NCBI GenBank assembly: GCA_037447655.1
Contig: JBBHKE010002059.1
Span: 1 to 64,000, forward strand
Direction of reading: 5' to 3'
From: Zygnema cylindricum
Lineage: Eukaryota > Streptophyta > Zygnematophyceae > Zygnematales > Zygnemataceae
DNA: 64,000 bases
Shown here: one piece after another, positions 1 to 10,830 of the stretch
How positions within the stretch are numbered: the stretch's first letter is position 1
Layout: each line of letters opens with the position of its first letter
Program-made: the position numbers and the translations under genes
The notes under the pieces: generated by a model
Seen by the model: the letters and a program-made list of their open reading frames with translations, nothing else
What the model was told of the DNA's origin: nothing
Databases searched by the model: none

Positions 1-470
1 AAATCCAACATCTTCCCCCCTTTGTATACATACTCCTTAATTTTCTGATCAGCAAATTGTTCTTGTTGAATTCTACCATTTCGGTACATCTCTATGAGAG
101 CCACCCAAAGATCTGATGCCCTCTCTACCTGCAAATAGGGAGATGCAAGCCCTTGAGTAAGATGGCGGAAGATGAAGTGCTTAGTCGCCATATTGCTGTA
201 ATCCCAAGTATTGATATCATTCTCCTCGTTCCTCGAGATAGGTGACATGAATGCCGAACCGGTTGTTATTGGTGTGACTGTTTCTTTCTCTTTTCTTTTG
301 TCCACCATCTCCCCTTCCTTTGTCTCCTTCGTTGAAGATGGATCTACATCTCTAGTGAATGTGCCTTCGTAAACCTTAGAGGTATCCCAAGACTTGATGG
401 ACGCCTCACTGTCCACTCGGTATTCCCCAAAAACGTTTCTCACATATAGCTCGTGTCATCATACTTTCCC
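1..470 (-). pseudogene. Ty1/copia gag fragment (UBN2-like)
   Basis: Reading the minus strand gives a copia-type gag stretch with the LTQGLASPYLQVERASDLW signature, closely similar to the gag at 32215-32904. Gag forms the virus-like particle of an LTR retrotransposon. The fragment runs off the left window edge, so the C-terminal part is not visible. Near its N-terminus (about 410-470) the frame is broken: the copy reads into a stop a few codons after the start region, where the 32.8-kb copy stays open. I therefore call it a pseudogene. The leader and an LTR of the same orientation lie to its right. Confidence 0.75.
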
Positions 471-480
471 AGCATATGAA

Positions 481-1556
481 GCAAGCTCCATTGAATATGG
501 GCACCCTAGATGGTGGGCCCTTAACCTGTAATTTCGAGACCTTCATAGGTCCTCAGAGTAGGCAGCTCACACGAAGCCTCTAAGATAACCGTGACCCCTT
601 TTTGTTTCAACAAGAATACCTGCCACCCTCGAAAATAAAAACTCTGACACGTTCATCCTTCTGAAGGCAAGACTCCCTTGAGTCGATAGTAAAAAGAATT
701 TGTGAATTTGCTCCTGTGAGTAGTAAGTTATGAAGAGTTAAAGTTGACCTTTTATATTGAAGCTCTTTGGGAGAGAGGGTCCAATCTATGAAATTTTTCT
801 AAGTCCTATCTCTCTCTAAAACTCTATCTACTGATGTACGCCACGAATCATATTGTTGTATTATACATAAAGGTAGAGGTGCCGGTGTACTTTCTGTACG
901 GCCATTGTATGACATGGCCAACAAGTCAACACATGTCATTTTTGGATTCGTTCCTGTAATCCCTGAAGATGCCGTATTCCAATATGGTTGTGCCACGTGT
1001 TATTTGATGTGACCTTGACCGCAAATCGCCAAAAAACTATTCCACGATCTTAACATGCTTCGCTACCGTCCGATTATAACGAATTTCAATCGTAGCCGTC
1101 ATAAATTCTTGCGCGATATTTGTTTCGCCTTCGAAACAAGTTGCGCGGTATCCATTTCGGATATTTTGTACAACGTACATTACAAACTGTTTTTATGTCC
1201 AAATATCCCGTTTAATAAAATAGCCTACGTGTACAAATTTATGTAATTATCAAACCCTATATCGTATAACCTTGATTCTAGTCTAATTGGCTAAGGCTAC
1301 CGACTACAAGCAACTTTGACAGACAGTAACCACGATCAAATCCTGGGTTCGTCAATACCTATTTTGGTAATCTACCAATCTAATGTTTGTCCCCGTCTAG
1401 ATAGCATAGGTGGCCATGGCTCTATCTCCCTCTCTAACTTTCAGTGATTGCGACAAGTGTGGGAGCCGAAGAGAGGAGTTAGAGGCAAACTACCTCTCCA
1501 ACTTTTTTGCATTTTACAAAACCTACAAAATAGCAAAATAGCCTTTAATTTCTACA
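481..1556 (-). mobile_element. copia LTR-A plus gag leader (minus orientation)
   Basis: This segment recurs with divergence at 3430-4511, 23470-24523, 27310-28199, 29570-30532, 32940-34116 and 59565-60583. On the minus strand it starts with TGTAGAAATTAA at 1556 and ends somewhere near 640-780; the inner LTR/leader boundary is not resolved because I find no clear canonical tRNA-iMet primer site. It contains an antisense tRNA-like stretch (about 1272-1355), a hairpin-forming CCATGGCTCTA/TTAGAGGCA region, and GTAC motifs. Its TG terminus joins RNase H sequence in the opposite orientation. Confidence 0.7.
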
Positions 1557-2032
1557 AGGATAACAGTGACATCACCACTTGGAGTGATGCTAGTTATGGG
1601 GATGCTCCTTTGAGGAGGTGTACTTCTTGATATGTGCTGTATGTGGCTTGTTGCTAAAGTAGTAAACAGCAAAAGGTCATAGCTCTGTCCACTATGGAGG
1701 TTGATTATATGGCCTCTTATTTTGCTAGAAAATAATTTATTTGGGTTAAGTCTTTGCTTGGTGAGCTTGGTCATCTTATAAGTGGTGTGCAAAAAATCTT
1801 TTGTGATAATCAGATAGCCACTGCTATTGCTGCCAATCCAAAACACCACTTCAAAGCCAAACATATGGATATTAGACTAAGTTTTGCTAGAGAGAAAGTA
1901 GAGAACAAAATAATTAATTTGGAGTATAGACCAGATAGTGTGATGGTAGCAGATATGATGACTAAACCTGTACCCTCTCCCAAGATAATTTTCTTTATGG
2001 AGAAGTCTGGTCTCAAATTAAAAATTGACTAG
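1557..2032 (+). pseudogene. Ty1/copia RNase H remnant
   Basis: The plus strand encodes the copia RNase H domain: ITTWSDASYGDAPLRRCTS, then after stops EVDYMAS, then FCDNQIATAIAANPKHHFKAKHMDIRLSF and the C-terminal MVADMMTKPVPSPK. RNase H removes the RNA strand of the RNA:DNA hybrid during retrotransposition. The first catalytic Asp (SDAS) and the CDN Asp remain, but the usual EAEYM Glu position reads EVDYM. There are in-frame stops at about 1628 and 1665, and near 1732. RT is absent; the fragment starts exactly at the terminus of an inverted LTR. Confidence 0.85.
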
Positions 2033-2240
2033 AAAATAAAGGGAATGAAGAAATTAGTGGTTTCAGTTAAGTATTTTTTATTTTGATATATGTAAAATAA
2101 AAGGCATCAATGAAGCAGAGGCAGCCTGCCTCTAACTCCTCTCTCAAGTCCCCACACTTGTTGCAATTATTGAAGACTAGAGAGGGAGTTAGAGCCATAG
2201 CTGTTGTTTTTAAGAAAGCTTTAGTCCTCTCTATGCCTCA
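2033..2240 (+). mobile_element. polypurine tract and truncated 3' LTR-A
   Basis: After the RNase H stop comes an A/G-rich polypurine tract (about 2033-2045), the usual plus-strand primer site. An LTR then starts TGAAGAAATTAG at 2046. Only the first ~190 bp match other LTR-A copies, including the CTGCCTCTAACTCC/GAGGGAGTTAGAGCC inverted motif; after about 2240 the similarity stops. Confidence 0.65.
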
Positions 2241-3429
2241 GGTGTGAGGGAGAGAGAGCTGTTCAGCACTTAAGTTATTTTTGGTTGAGTTCGGTTCAGT
2301 ACTTACCAAAATTAGTGTGACAGTGAAGTTGGGAGTTCACGGTTCATTCACACTAGGGACACACGTCGTCACTTGAGAGAAATGCGTGAGTATGTCCTCC
2401 GTGGATGTACGCAAATTCGGCAAGACCACACGAATTCGTGAAGTCAATTCTACGGTCCCAAATCCTCTAATCAGACGGTTGACAGCCGCCGCCAACAAAT
2501 ACTGACGAGGCGTGACTAGATCACTATCAGCAAGACTAGATCATTATCGGCGAGACTAGATCACTATCACTATCACTTTACGTTGTTTGAACTTCGGTGT
2601 AAATATTTGGTAGAACAAAATTTTGTATGTAGTGAATTAGTTGTTTAGTGTTGAGAATGTGGTTTATGATATACCTTCAGTACACAGGTATACTCATTGT
2701 ATTTGTTGTGTTAGTATGTTAGATGTACGGCTGGAATGCCTCCTTACAGCTTAGTGTAGTTTCGGTGTATAGAAGTAGGACTTAGTGAATTTGATTCATT
2801 ATGAACAAATGATATGAAAACTGTACACTCAGTTTTATGTAATTTCATTTCATGTAATTTCATTTCTTCATATCTCACAGATCTATGAGCGGAATCCATT
2901 GAAATTTTGTGTGTGTTCTTTTGTATATTATCTACATTGTGGAAAATTATCAGGACCATTGGACCGTTTTTCTGAAAGTTATAGTCTGTCAAAGTTTCTA
3001 TTCAGCCATCGGTATTTGTGGAAGCTTCCTCTTTTGATTTGTTATACGATGACTACTGCTGCATCTTCTTCATCTTCAGTGCTAGCTGTTGTCTCAGAAC
3101 AACAATAGCTACCTAGGCTGTCCAAAGAAAAGGAAGCAGCCCAAGATAGAGTTACCAAAAAGGATTGGACGGACCTAAGATTAGATCCTACTACCTCCTA
3201 TCCGTCAAGATAGCGGATAGCCGTTAGCGTTATCCTATAAGCTACGATTTGTGATGAGATGTCTAGGGTGTGATCCCTACTTAGTCATGTATCTGTAGAG
3301 AGTCCCATTTAAGTGAACAAACAGACTCTTGTGCATAGATTCATTTGTATATTTAGTGTGAATACGAGTACCACACGTAACAAATGTTTCGGACATTTGT
3401 TTTAACAGCTAGCATTTAAGCTGAATTGG
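2241..3429. other. intergenic DNA with short repeats and LTR scraps
   Basis: No gene is supported. About 2515-2570 holds three imperfect copies of a ~22-bp unit with the core GACTAGATCACTATC. About 3170-3245 (minus strand) resembles the tRNA-like segment of the LTRs. Short stretches near 2720-2760 resemble 6880-6910, indicating an older shared repeat. Confidence 0.4.
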
Positions 3430-4511
3430 ATCACTAGGTCATAATGCAAACAATGAAACTTTGAGACCTCTATTGGCCCTTTGAGTAGGCAACTCATTAC
3501 AAGCCTGTAGGATAACCCTGTCCCCTTAGAGTTTCCACAAGAACAACTGCCACCGTGACGAATAAATACTTGGACCAACTTCACCCCTTTGAAGACAAAT
3601 CTCCCTTTAGTTGATAGCAAAAAGAATCTTTAAATTTGCGCCCCTGAGCACTAAGTTATAAAGGGTCAAAGTTGACCTTTTCTATAGAATCTCTCTGGGA
3701 GAGAGGGTTCTACCTACCAAATTTTCCAAGTCCTAAATCCCTCTCTAAACCCTATACTACTATAGTATGGCACTAATTAGATTACTTGTGTCGTACAAAA
3801 AAGTGCAAGTGCAAATGTACTTTCTATACGGCATCGTAGGACATGGCGCAAATGTCATCCCTTGCCATATCTAGATTCGCTCCAGTATTCTCCGGAGATG
3901 TCGCAAGCCAATGTGATTGTGCCACGTGTCAATTGATGTGGCGATGACCACAAACCGCCAAAACACCTATTTCGCAATCTTGGCATCTATCCTAGTCATT
4001 TGATCAAGATCGGCTTTTAATTTTAGCCGTCAAAAATAAATGCGTGGTTTTGTTTCATCGTCAAAACAAATGCTCAGTATTAGTTTCGTGGAGTACAGTA
4101 CAGTGTACGTTTAAAAACCACATGTATATATGTCGAAAGATTGTTCGACCGTTAAATAATATTGTCTACGTTTACGTTTATAAATATTTATGAAACTCTA
4201 TATACCTCATCACTGATCCTAGACTAAGAGGATAAAGCTTTCCGCTATTGCTTGGCTTGACGGACGATAGGTACCAGGATTAAATCTTAGGTCCGTTTAG
4301 TTCCTCTTGGTAAACCTACCAAACTACTACCTGTCTCTCTCTAGACTGCGTGGGTAGCCATGGCTCTAGCTTCCTCTCCAACCTTTTCTGACTACGACAA
4401 GTGTGGAAGTTGGAGAGAGGAGTTAGAGGCACTATGCCTTTGCTTCTTTTTTGCTATTTATCTTTACATGTTTTACACTTGAAAATACAAATAAAACCTT
4501 AAGTTTCTATA
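3430..4511 (-). mobile_element. copia LTR-A (minus orientation)
   Basis: A full-length-looking divergent copy of LTR-A with the same landmarks in the same order: leader-like GAGACCTCTATTGGCCC at the left, a GTAC-rich stretch near 3810-3840, an antisense tRNA-like segment near 4212-4295 and the CCATGGCTCTAG hairpin region near 4360-4435. Its TG terminus (minus strand, about 4511) is not followed by a polypurine tract. It directly abuts the middle of a plus-oriented LTR-A. Confidence 0.65.
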
Positions 4512-5030
4512 AGCCGACATCTCTGAATGGCCGCTTTGTTGGTTTTCGCACATTACCACACCGGATAACAAGTGGCCCTTTCTTATTAGATCGCGGCATC
4601 TCCAGAGATCATCATAACAGGTCCAACTTTTTAGACGTCAACATATTTGCCATGCCGTACAATGGCTGGACAGAAAGTTATCCGGCACCAGTACCTTTGT
4701 GTACAGCACTGTCTTTTGATTGGTGTCGTATTTCATTAGAAGGGGGTTTAGAGAGAGTTTTGGGACTTAGACAATTCTAGGATAGCCACCTCTCTCTCAG
4801 AGAGCATGTGTACAAAAGGCCATCTTTGACCATTCATAACTCACTGCTCAAGGGAGCAAATTGCGTGATTTCTTTTGCCATTGACTCAAGGGATTCTTTT
4901 CTTCACAGAGGTGGATTTAGTTTAATATGTTGTCTTGTATGTTAAAATGGCAAACATTCTTGATCAAACACAAAGGGGTCAGGGTTATCTTAGATAGTGT
5001 AAGCTCCAAACTATGATGGCCTATGGAGGT
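4512..5030 (+). mobile_element. 3' part of LTR-A plus leader (plus orientation)
   Basis: Plus-strand sequence matches the second half of LTR-A (compare the reverse complement of 3430-4000), continuing through the conserved leader with CAAAGGGGTCAGGGTTATC and the GGAGGTCTCAGAA block. It then runs without a break into RNase H coding sequence. The same leader block is followed at 57935 by a short AGAGTTTTAAGACATTAT stretch that can also be read as the start of the RNase H region (RVLRHY). Confidence 0.55.
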
Positions 5031-5573
5031 CTCAGAATTACAATGAGATATTTGGTGAGCACAAGGAAATTATGGATGCATTTGGGAGGGGAGCAGAGTG
5101 GCATCACTACATGGATGGATTCCAATTATAGAGATGTGCCTTTAAGGCGATGCACAATTGGATATATATTACAAATTCGATTTGGTGCATGATGTTGGAT
5201 TAGCAAGCAACAAATAGTAGAAGTTGTGTCCACCATGGAGGCTGAGTACATGGCTTTTTGTGATGCCACTATAGAATTGATGTCAGTTAAATCTCTTGTT
5301 GAGGAACTTAGATTTATGAAGTTGGGAACTCATAATTTGTTTTGTGACAATTTAGGTGTTATCTTTATTGCAGCAAATCCAAATCATCACTTCAAAGCTA
5401 AGCATATAGATATAAGACTGAGTTTTGTTGGAGAGAAGGTTGAAATTAAAATTATAAAATTGGTTCATAAATCAGACACAAAAATGATTGCAGACCTGAT
5501 GACCATACTGGTACCTTCTATGAAACAATTTTTTTGCAAAGAGAATTTTGCGCTAAAATTAAAATGGGACTAG
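5031..5573 (+). pseudogene. Ty1/copia RNase H remnant
   Basis: The sequence encodes a connection/RNase H piece: LRYLVSTRKLWMHLGG, ITTWMDSNYRDVPLRRCT, an open frame from 5226 with STMEAEYMAFCDA, then LFCDNLGVIFIAANPNHHFKAKHIDIRLSF and a final LKLKWD. The Glu of EAEYM and the CDN Asp are retained; the first Asp appears as WMDSN. The frame is open for its last ~115 codons but lacks RT, integrase and gag, so it cannot act alone. A polypurine tract (AATTAAGAGGGAG) follows the stop. Confidence 0.8.
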
Positions 5574-5587
5574 AATTAAGAGGGAGT

Positions 5588-6240
5588 TGAAAAAGATAAT
5601 TCATAATCTCTTTTAGAATCTAAATACAGAGAGAGAGAGAGCTTAAGAGAGAAGGAAACCATGGCTGCCTTCTTGGTAGTCAAAGCTTGTAGAATTAGCC
5701 AGAGGACTGAAGTCTCCTCAACAAAAAAGGTGAACCGGACCAGATTTTAACCAGGGTCCTACAAAGGTAGCTTGCCGCTCTATCCATTAAGTCGTTGTAG
5801 AAACGTTACACATATAGTGGGTGTGATAAATTAATAAAGACTTACGCGGCAGCTTATCTATTTTATGGTACAAAACTGATGTAGCGACCTATGTGAACTG
5901 ACAGCATACGTTCACATTACAGGTGTGAATCGAGCCATGTAAATATATTTGATCGGACGGTCGGCGTTACAACCGCCAACTCGACATGAACTTTTTGGCA
6001 CATTTCAAAGCTAGCGTCACTTTATACCACGTGGTAACATATAATGGGATACCAGAGAAGACGGACAGAGAAATCATAGCTCCTAAGTTGACAAACGTTG
6101 CTGGAAGACCATGCCGTACAGTGGCATTATAATAAGTATATCGGCCACTATACCTTCTTGTACTTACAGTATTTTTATTGGCCTAGGGTTTAGTAGTAGA
6201 CGTTTGTGATAAGGTAGACTATGACTTAGGAAAATTTAGC
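5588..6240 (+). mobile_element. copia LTR-B (plus orientation)
   Basis: The LTR begins TGAAAAAGATAATTC after the polypurine tract and differs from LTR-A at its start. An inverted relative occupies about 57950-58540, sharing the GTGTGATAAATTAATAAAGAC region, GATCGGACGGTCGGCG and the tRNA-like block near 5735-5800. It has the family hallmarks: a (GA)n stretch, CCATGGCTGCC, and GTAC motifs. The right end is approximate. Confidence 0.55.
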
Positions 6241-6936
6241 CGCCTTTTGTTATTTTTAAAAAGTTAGTTTCATGCGTACGCGTCATTTCGTGCGTACACA
6301 ATGTTTCGTGAGTACAATATGCGATTTTAATGCGTATGCTATTTGGATTTACTGTGGAGGATCGAATGGATTTGCGGATTGGGGGAGTAATGGTACTTAT
6401 TCTTTTGGGACGTACGGAACTATTTGAGTGGCGCGAACAAACATATGAAAAGGTACGAAATGTGTAGGTCAAATGTACGGCGGATCGCGAAGCGATAGGA
6501 TTTGGAATGTTTTGAGAATATACAGCGCAGGTACGAATCATGATGATGACAAAAGGATTTCGAATTTGAAGTGGCGTGAGGGGCACTTATGGAAAAAAGA
6601 CGCCCGTGGTATGAATTAATTTGGATGAGATGACGTCATTTCGTCAAGTGGATTTTTTGTGACCACGGGACACAACATCAAGGATTCCGAAAAAGAGCTA
6701 CGGACGGCGGCGCTGTTAGTTTGGTCTTTTTGGTAAGGGACGCGAACTCGGGTCTATCACATGATTCGTTGGACTAAATTCGTAAGGTTTGTAAATATTT
6801 ACAACAATGCTTTGTCCTATGTGTATTAGGTATTAGTGTAGATCTATTCATTCTGACATATCACGAAGTATTCGGATTACGTACGGCTGGTATGCCTCCG
6901 TACATTTTGTAGTGAGCTCGTGTATATTTGTAGGAC
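6241..6936. other. no recognisable feature
   Basis: I see no gene or clear repeat boundary here. The reading frame at 6236-6586 (minus) lacks any recognisable domain and has the composition of non-coding DNA. Confidence 0.4.
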
Positions 6937-6939
6937 TTA

Positions 6940-7632
6940 GGGTACGTCCCCATGTAATCGGTACTTTGATAAAGTATTTTGGACTGTAGTAAAGATTCTG
7001 CGTACTACTTTGAAGAGCGTCCCTATGTTCGAAAATGAAATCAGAACTCTGAAATGTGACGGTTGTAGATGTAGGTACAACTTGTGACGATTGAAGAGGA
7101 TTACGAAACTTCCGACAATTTGTGACGCCAACAAAGACAGCGACAATTGTAGACGTCTAGATTTTTGTGAAATTGCAAATGTTTAGGGTTTGGTGACATT
7201 GTCACGTCACGCTCACTTGTGACAACGTTGACGTCACGGATTCAAGAACTTTCCGCCATGGTTTCCCGATTTCGCTTTTTCTACTTTTCTCACTCGATTT
7301 GCCATTAAATAAAAACTTAAAAAATTTCAAAAAAAAATATTTTTTAAAGATCTTTCATTTTATACCAATTTTGTCGTGTCTCATTCTAAAAATTGTGAGA
7401 TACAAGCGATAGTGTGAGTGGGAGAGAGGAGGTCCCGAGGGTCGAAAAGGGGAAAACGCCAAAATGCGTTCACATAATGACAAACACGTCGTACATCCAA
7501 AGTATGAATTAACGTTCACTTTACTTTGGTAAAAATGATTTTCTCGTACGGCTAAAGTTTTTTTCAAAGTTCCCTGAATTTTAGGGAAAAAAGACAGAGA
7601 AAGTATGTACTTTAATACATGGGGACGTACCC
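6940..7632. mobile_element. PIF/Harbinger-like MITE, terminal repeat GGGTACGTCCCCATGTA
   Basis: Terminal inverted repeats read GGGTACGTCCCCATGTA at 6940 and TACATGGGGACGTACCC ending at 7632. The flanks are TTA on the left and TAA on the right, fitting the TWA target preference of PIF/Harbinger-Tourist elements with one mutated base. It shares its interior (about 7190-7330, including the GACGTCACG and CCATGGTTTCCCGATTTCG stretches) with the elements at 38896 and 41130. No transposase is encoded. Confidence 0.75.
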
Positions 7633-8059
7633 TAAGTCGTTTTGGACTTAGGAACTTTTTGGACAAAAACTGTTTTTGCTCCTTTTTGGTAATTTTCATC
7701 TGAGTATTGCTCTCAAATCTATTGGCATAATTATCTAAAATTTTGCATGTGTGTTCCTCTTTGTATTTAAAATATTATGACATATTTTCAGACCAATTGT
7801 TTTCCTGGTTTTCCTGGGGACTCATTGTGAAGTTAGTCAGATTTATCAAAATTCTGGCAGACTGTTTTTCTGCAACTTTGACTGAGTGATGTGATAATTC
7901 TGTTTGGTACTTTTATATGAAAATTTGTGGGAATACTAAGTGGCCTAGAAAATATTAGTTCGTGTAGTTTCAGCCTTTTTTGTTAATTCTGTATAATTCT
8001 GAGTGGACTCAAAATAGGTTGTTTTCGGGGTAGTCTGTGGTGCTTCCGAGGGTAAATCT
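7633..8059. other. probable leader of the downstream gag
   Basis: No gene. The stretch leads directly into the copia gag start at 8060 and is probably LTR or leader sequence of that element. I cannot find a second LTR copy to fix its limits. Confidence 0.3.
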
Positions 8060-8980
8060 ATGGCTGAAAATGGCTATGGACAACAGGTTATGGGCCCACA
8101 CCCATGGATACCCATATTGGATGAATCAAACTTACCCATATTTGATGGATCGAAATATTACTATTGGAGGAGTATTATGGAGAGATACTTCAAGTCGGGG
8201 AAGCTAGTAAATGTGGTGGATGGAACATGTGTTGAATCATGGGTTGGATGGGAGGAGAAGAACAATGAGTGTTTACTGATTCTCAAGCTATCCTTGAACG
8301 AGGAACTTGTAATGAATCACCTTGGTATGGAAATTGCAGCTGAAGTATCGAAGTGCTTAGAACGTGTATATCAAAAGACTTTTGTGTATCACTAGATGAG
8401 TAATGTTACCAAAATAGTTGAGTATAAGTATGATGGAGGTAGTATGCTGAATAGTTGTAGTGAGTTACAAATATTTTTTGTAGAAAATGATATTGCAAAA
8501 AGGAAACTTCACAAATGCTCAAAAGGCTTTCCTGTTAATCAAATGATTACCTAAAGAATATAGGTGTGCTTAAGAAAGATTAAAACAAATTGATAATAGG
8601 GATAGGAACTTACCTTTAGCAATCAGGTGTGTTTTAGAGGAAGAGGTTAATAAAGAGGCTCTAAAGAATAGGGGGAAATATCAAAGTGTCAAATCACTGT
8701 TCCAAAAAAATAAGAAAAGTTGTAAGTCAGAAAATTGTTTTTATTGTAATGACTTAGGGCATACCAACAGGGTATGTGCGCTATATAAAAGAGCATGTGT
8801 CACACGAAATTTCAGAAAGAGATGGGATGACAATCAAGTTTGACCTCCTAAACGAACGGTTACACCTCCAATCGACAAATTTGTATACTTGCCGATTGTT
8901 GCTTTTCAAAAAATAGAAGATGAGGAGGGAAAAGAAAAAAAAATTGTCACCAAAAATGAAGTGGAGAAAGATGTCGAGCA
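8060..8980 (+). pseudogene. decayed Ty1/copia gag with CCHC zinc knuckle
   Basis: An open frame from ATG at 8060 encodes ~111 residues typical of copia gag, including FDGSKYYYWRSIMERYF (compare the FDGxNYxxWxxxM pattern of the family). It stops at about 8395. Downstream the coding trace continues with stops and frameshifts to a zinc knuckle near 8735-8780, CFYCNDLGHTNRVC, which fits CX2CX4HX4C exactly and would bind RNA. No protease, integrase or RT follows. The sequence then passes into the 285-bp repeat at 8976. Confidence 0.75.
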
Positions 8981-9265
8981 TGCATGATTAACGTGAGGGA
9001 AGGGCCCACAGCCCAGAGTCATTGGCATTCGAGTCCTGCAAATAAACCCCGAATGCGAATGCTTCCCAAAATGATGATCATGCCCATGGCTGCCCACATC
9101 CCTCCCATAGATATGCATGCAAAATAAGAGAGATGCTTGGACAATGAATAAGGATGAGCGAAAGGGAAAAGTGAAAGTTATCCCCTGCCCCTTCTTTTCC
9201 CCCCCCCTTGGCCAGGGAAAGGGATTTCAGTCTCGGTAATCGGGCTGATATCCCAATTTCAGTAC
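8976..9265. repeat. 285-bp direct repeat, copy 1
   Basis: This stretch is repeated at 10430-10715 in the same orientation with roughly 85-90% identity by eye, including AATAAACCCCGAATGCGAATG and a C-rich tract followed by CTCGGTAAT. Homology starts at CGAGCATGC and ends at ATATCCCAATTTC. It may be an LTR or part of one, because the gypsy element at 10.83-16.4 kb lies just to the right. Confidence 0.6.
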
Positions 9266-10429
9266 TGTGCTTTATCTACGAGAAGTCTATCACACTTGTA
9301 CCCTCAAAACCCACTGTCCTAATCCAGAAGGTTTCTATTTACTTCGGAACGGTCACTCCAAAGAAACGAGAACTCCAGGCGAAGACAAAAATGCACTGCC
9401 ACGTAGATATATATAAATAAATATGATTGGCTTTCTAGATTTAACAATATCACCTTGCACCAGAAAAGAGAATAAAAGATAGAAAATGTGAAACATACCC
9501 CAACAATCAACGATGACAATTAGAAAAAGGTGACCCCTCTCGCGATAGTATCGTCAAAAGGGTATGGTACTCCTGCAACCTTTAGTGTCCGTAGATCGGA
9601 ACCGACCAGACTCTTCATGGTTCCAAACAGCAAATAGTCCAAAATCACCCAAAAGGAAGATAGTGCCAACTACATGCCCGGACAATGATTTCCACAAAAG
9701 ACATATCCAAAACCAAGATAGCAATAAAGTCAAAACAACACAAAGATTTTTCAAAAAAAGGTTTGTTGGAATTTGTGAGGGTTTTCACATGAGACAGTAG
9801 TGAAAAGCAACCTGTCTTCTTTGACCCCAAGTGCCTTATACATCAAAGTTTGTCATATTGCAGGTCAAAAAGTCAAAGCTACGCTATTAATCAATGAGCG
9901 GCAAGCACATTTACTTGAATTGACATGAGACAAAATAATCCGTACTAAACTCGGGGAAAAAAGTTCTGTTCCAGATTGCGGCTAGATCCGCGGCAGGAAG
10001 GAATTATTTGGTCCACTGTTATAAGACAAAGTCCTAAAAGGGACACTAACTTGCCAAACTTTGACCTAACATAATTAATGGACAAAAAGTCAGCTGAGAC
10101 TGAACTAAATTCCTACCAATGGCTACCAGCATAATCTAAATGCAAATCCAGAAAGTTACGTGACAATCCACAATGTACCTTTCACGGGGGCTGTTAGAAG
10201 CTGGTCTCATTTAACGGAATTGAAATATTTGAGACAGTAGAACTTTGTCATCCGGCCTCTGTTAGGCGCCAAATGAAGTGCATTCCGCTCAGTTTAGGAA
10301 ATACTAGGATCTCATCCGGCTTGGTGCACTCACTCCTCTGTACTCTGAAGACCGTACAAGGTAAAAAGGGCCCGGAAATTCTTGGTGATATAAAGGTATG
10401 CCTAAAAAGCACATGAGCTTGACAACTTT
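9266..10429. other. spacer between the two 285-bp repeats
   Basis: About 1.16 kb without a recognisable gene. Frames here are short and unrelated to known families by eye. It may be the rest of an LTR, a leader or a third insertion. Confidence 0.3.
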
Positions 10430-10715
10430 CGAGCATGCTTGATTAACGTGAGGGAACGACCCACAGCCTGGAGTCATCGGCATTAGAGTCTTACAAATAA
10501 ACCCCGAATGCGAATGCTTCCCAAAATGATGATCATGCCCACGGCTGCCCATATCCCTTCCATAGATATGCATGCAAAATATGAGAGATACTTGGACATG
10601 GAATAGGAATGAGCGCAGGGGAAAAGCGCAAGTTTCCTTCTTCCTTTTACCCCCCCCTGGCCGGCTAATGGGATTTGAGTCTCGGTAATTGGGCTAATAT
10701 CCCAATTTCCCTCTT
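10430..10715. repeat. 285-bp direct repeat, copy 2
   Basis: Second copy of the repeat at 8976-9265, with shared ends. It lies about 115 bp beyond the last recognisable gypsy coding sequence (10831), where the 3' LTR of a minus-strand element would be expected. TG/CA termini and a target duplication could not be confirmed. Confidence 0.6.
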
Positions 10716-10830
10716 AGTCGGTATAAAAAAGTTACTGGCTCATTAGTTCCCTGAACGAAGAGGGTAGAGGGTGTGGCTTCAAGAGGAAGTCAGTTGAATG
10801 CCAACGCCCGGTGATTCCCAGACAATATGT

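Noticed and set aside
3048-3107. Start of a protein (MTTAASSSSSVLAVV)
   Set aside because: Short serine/alanine stretch ending in a stop after 20 codons, without homology beyond composition.
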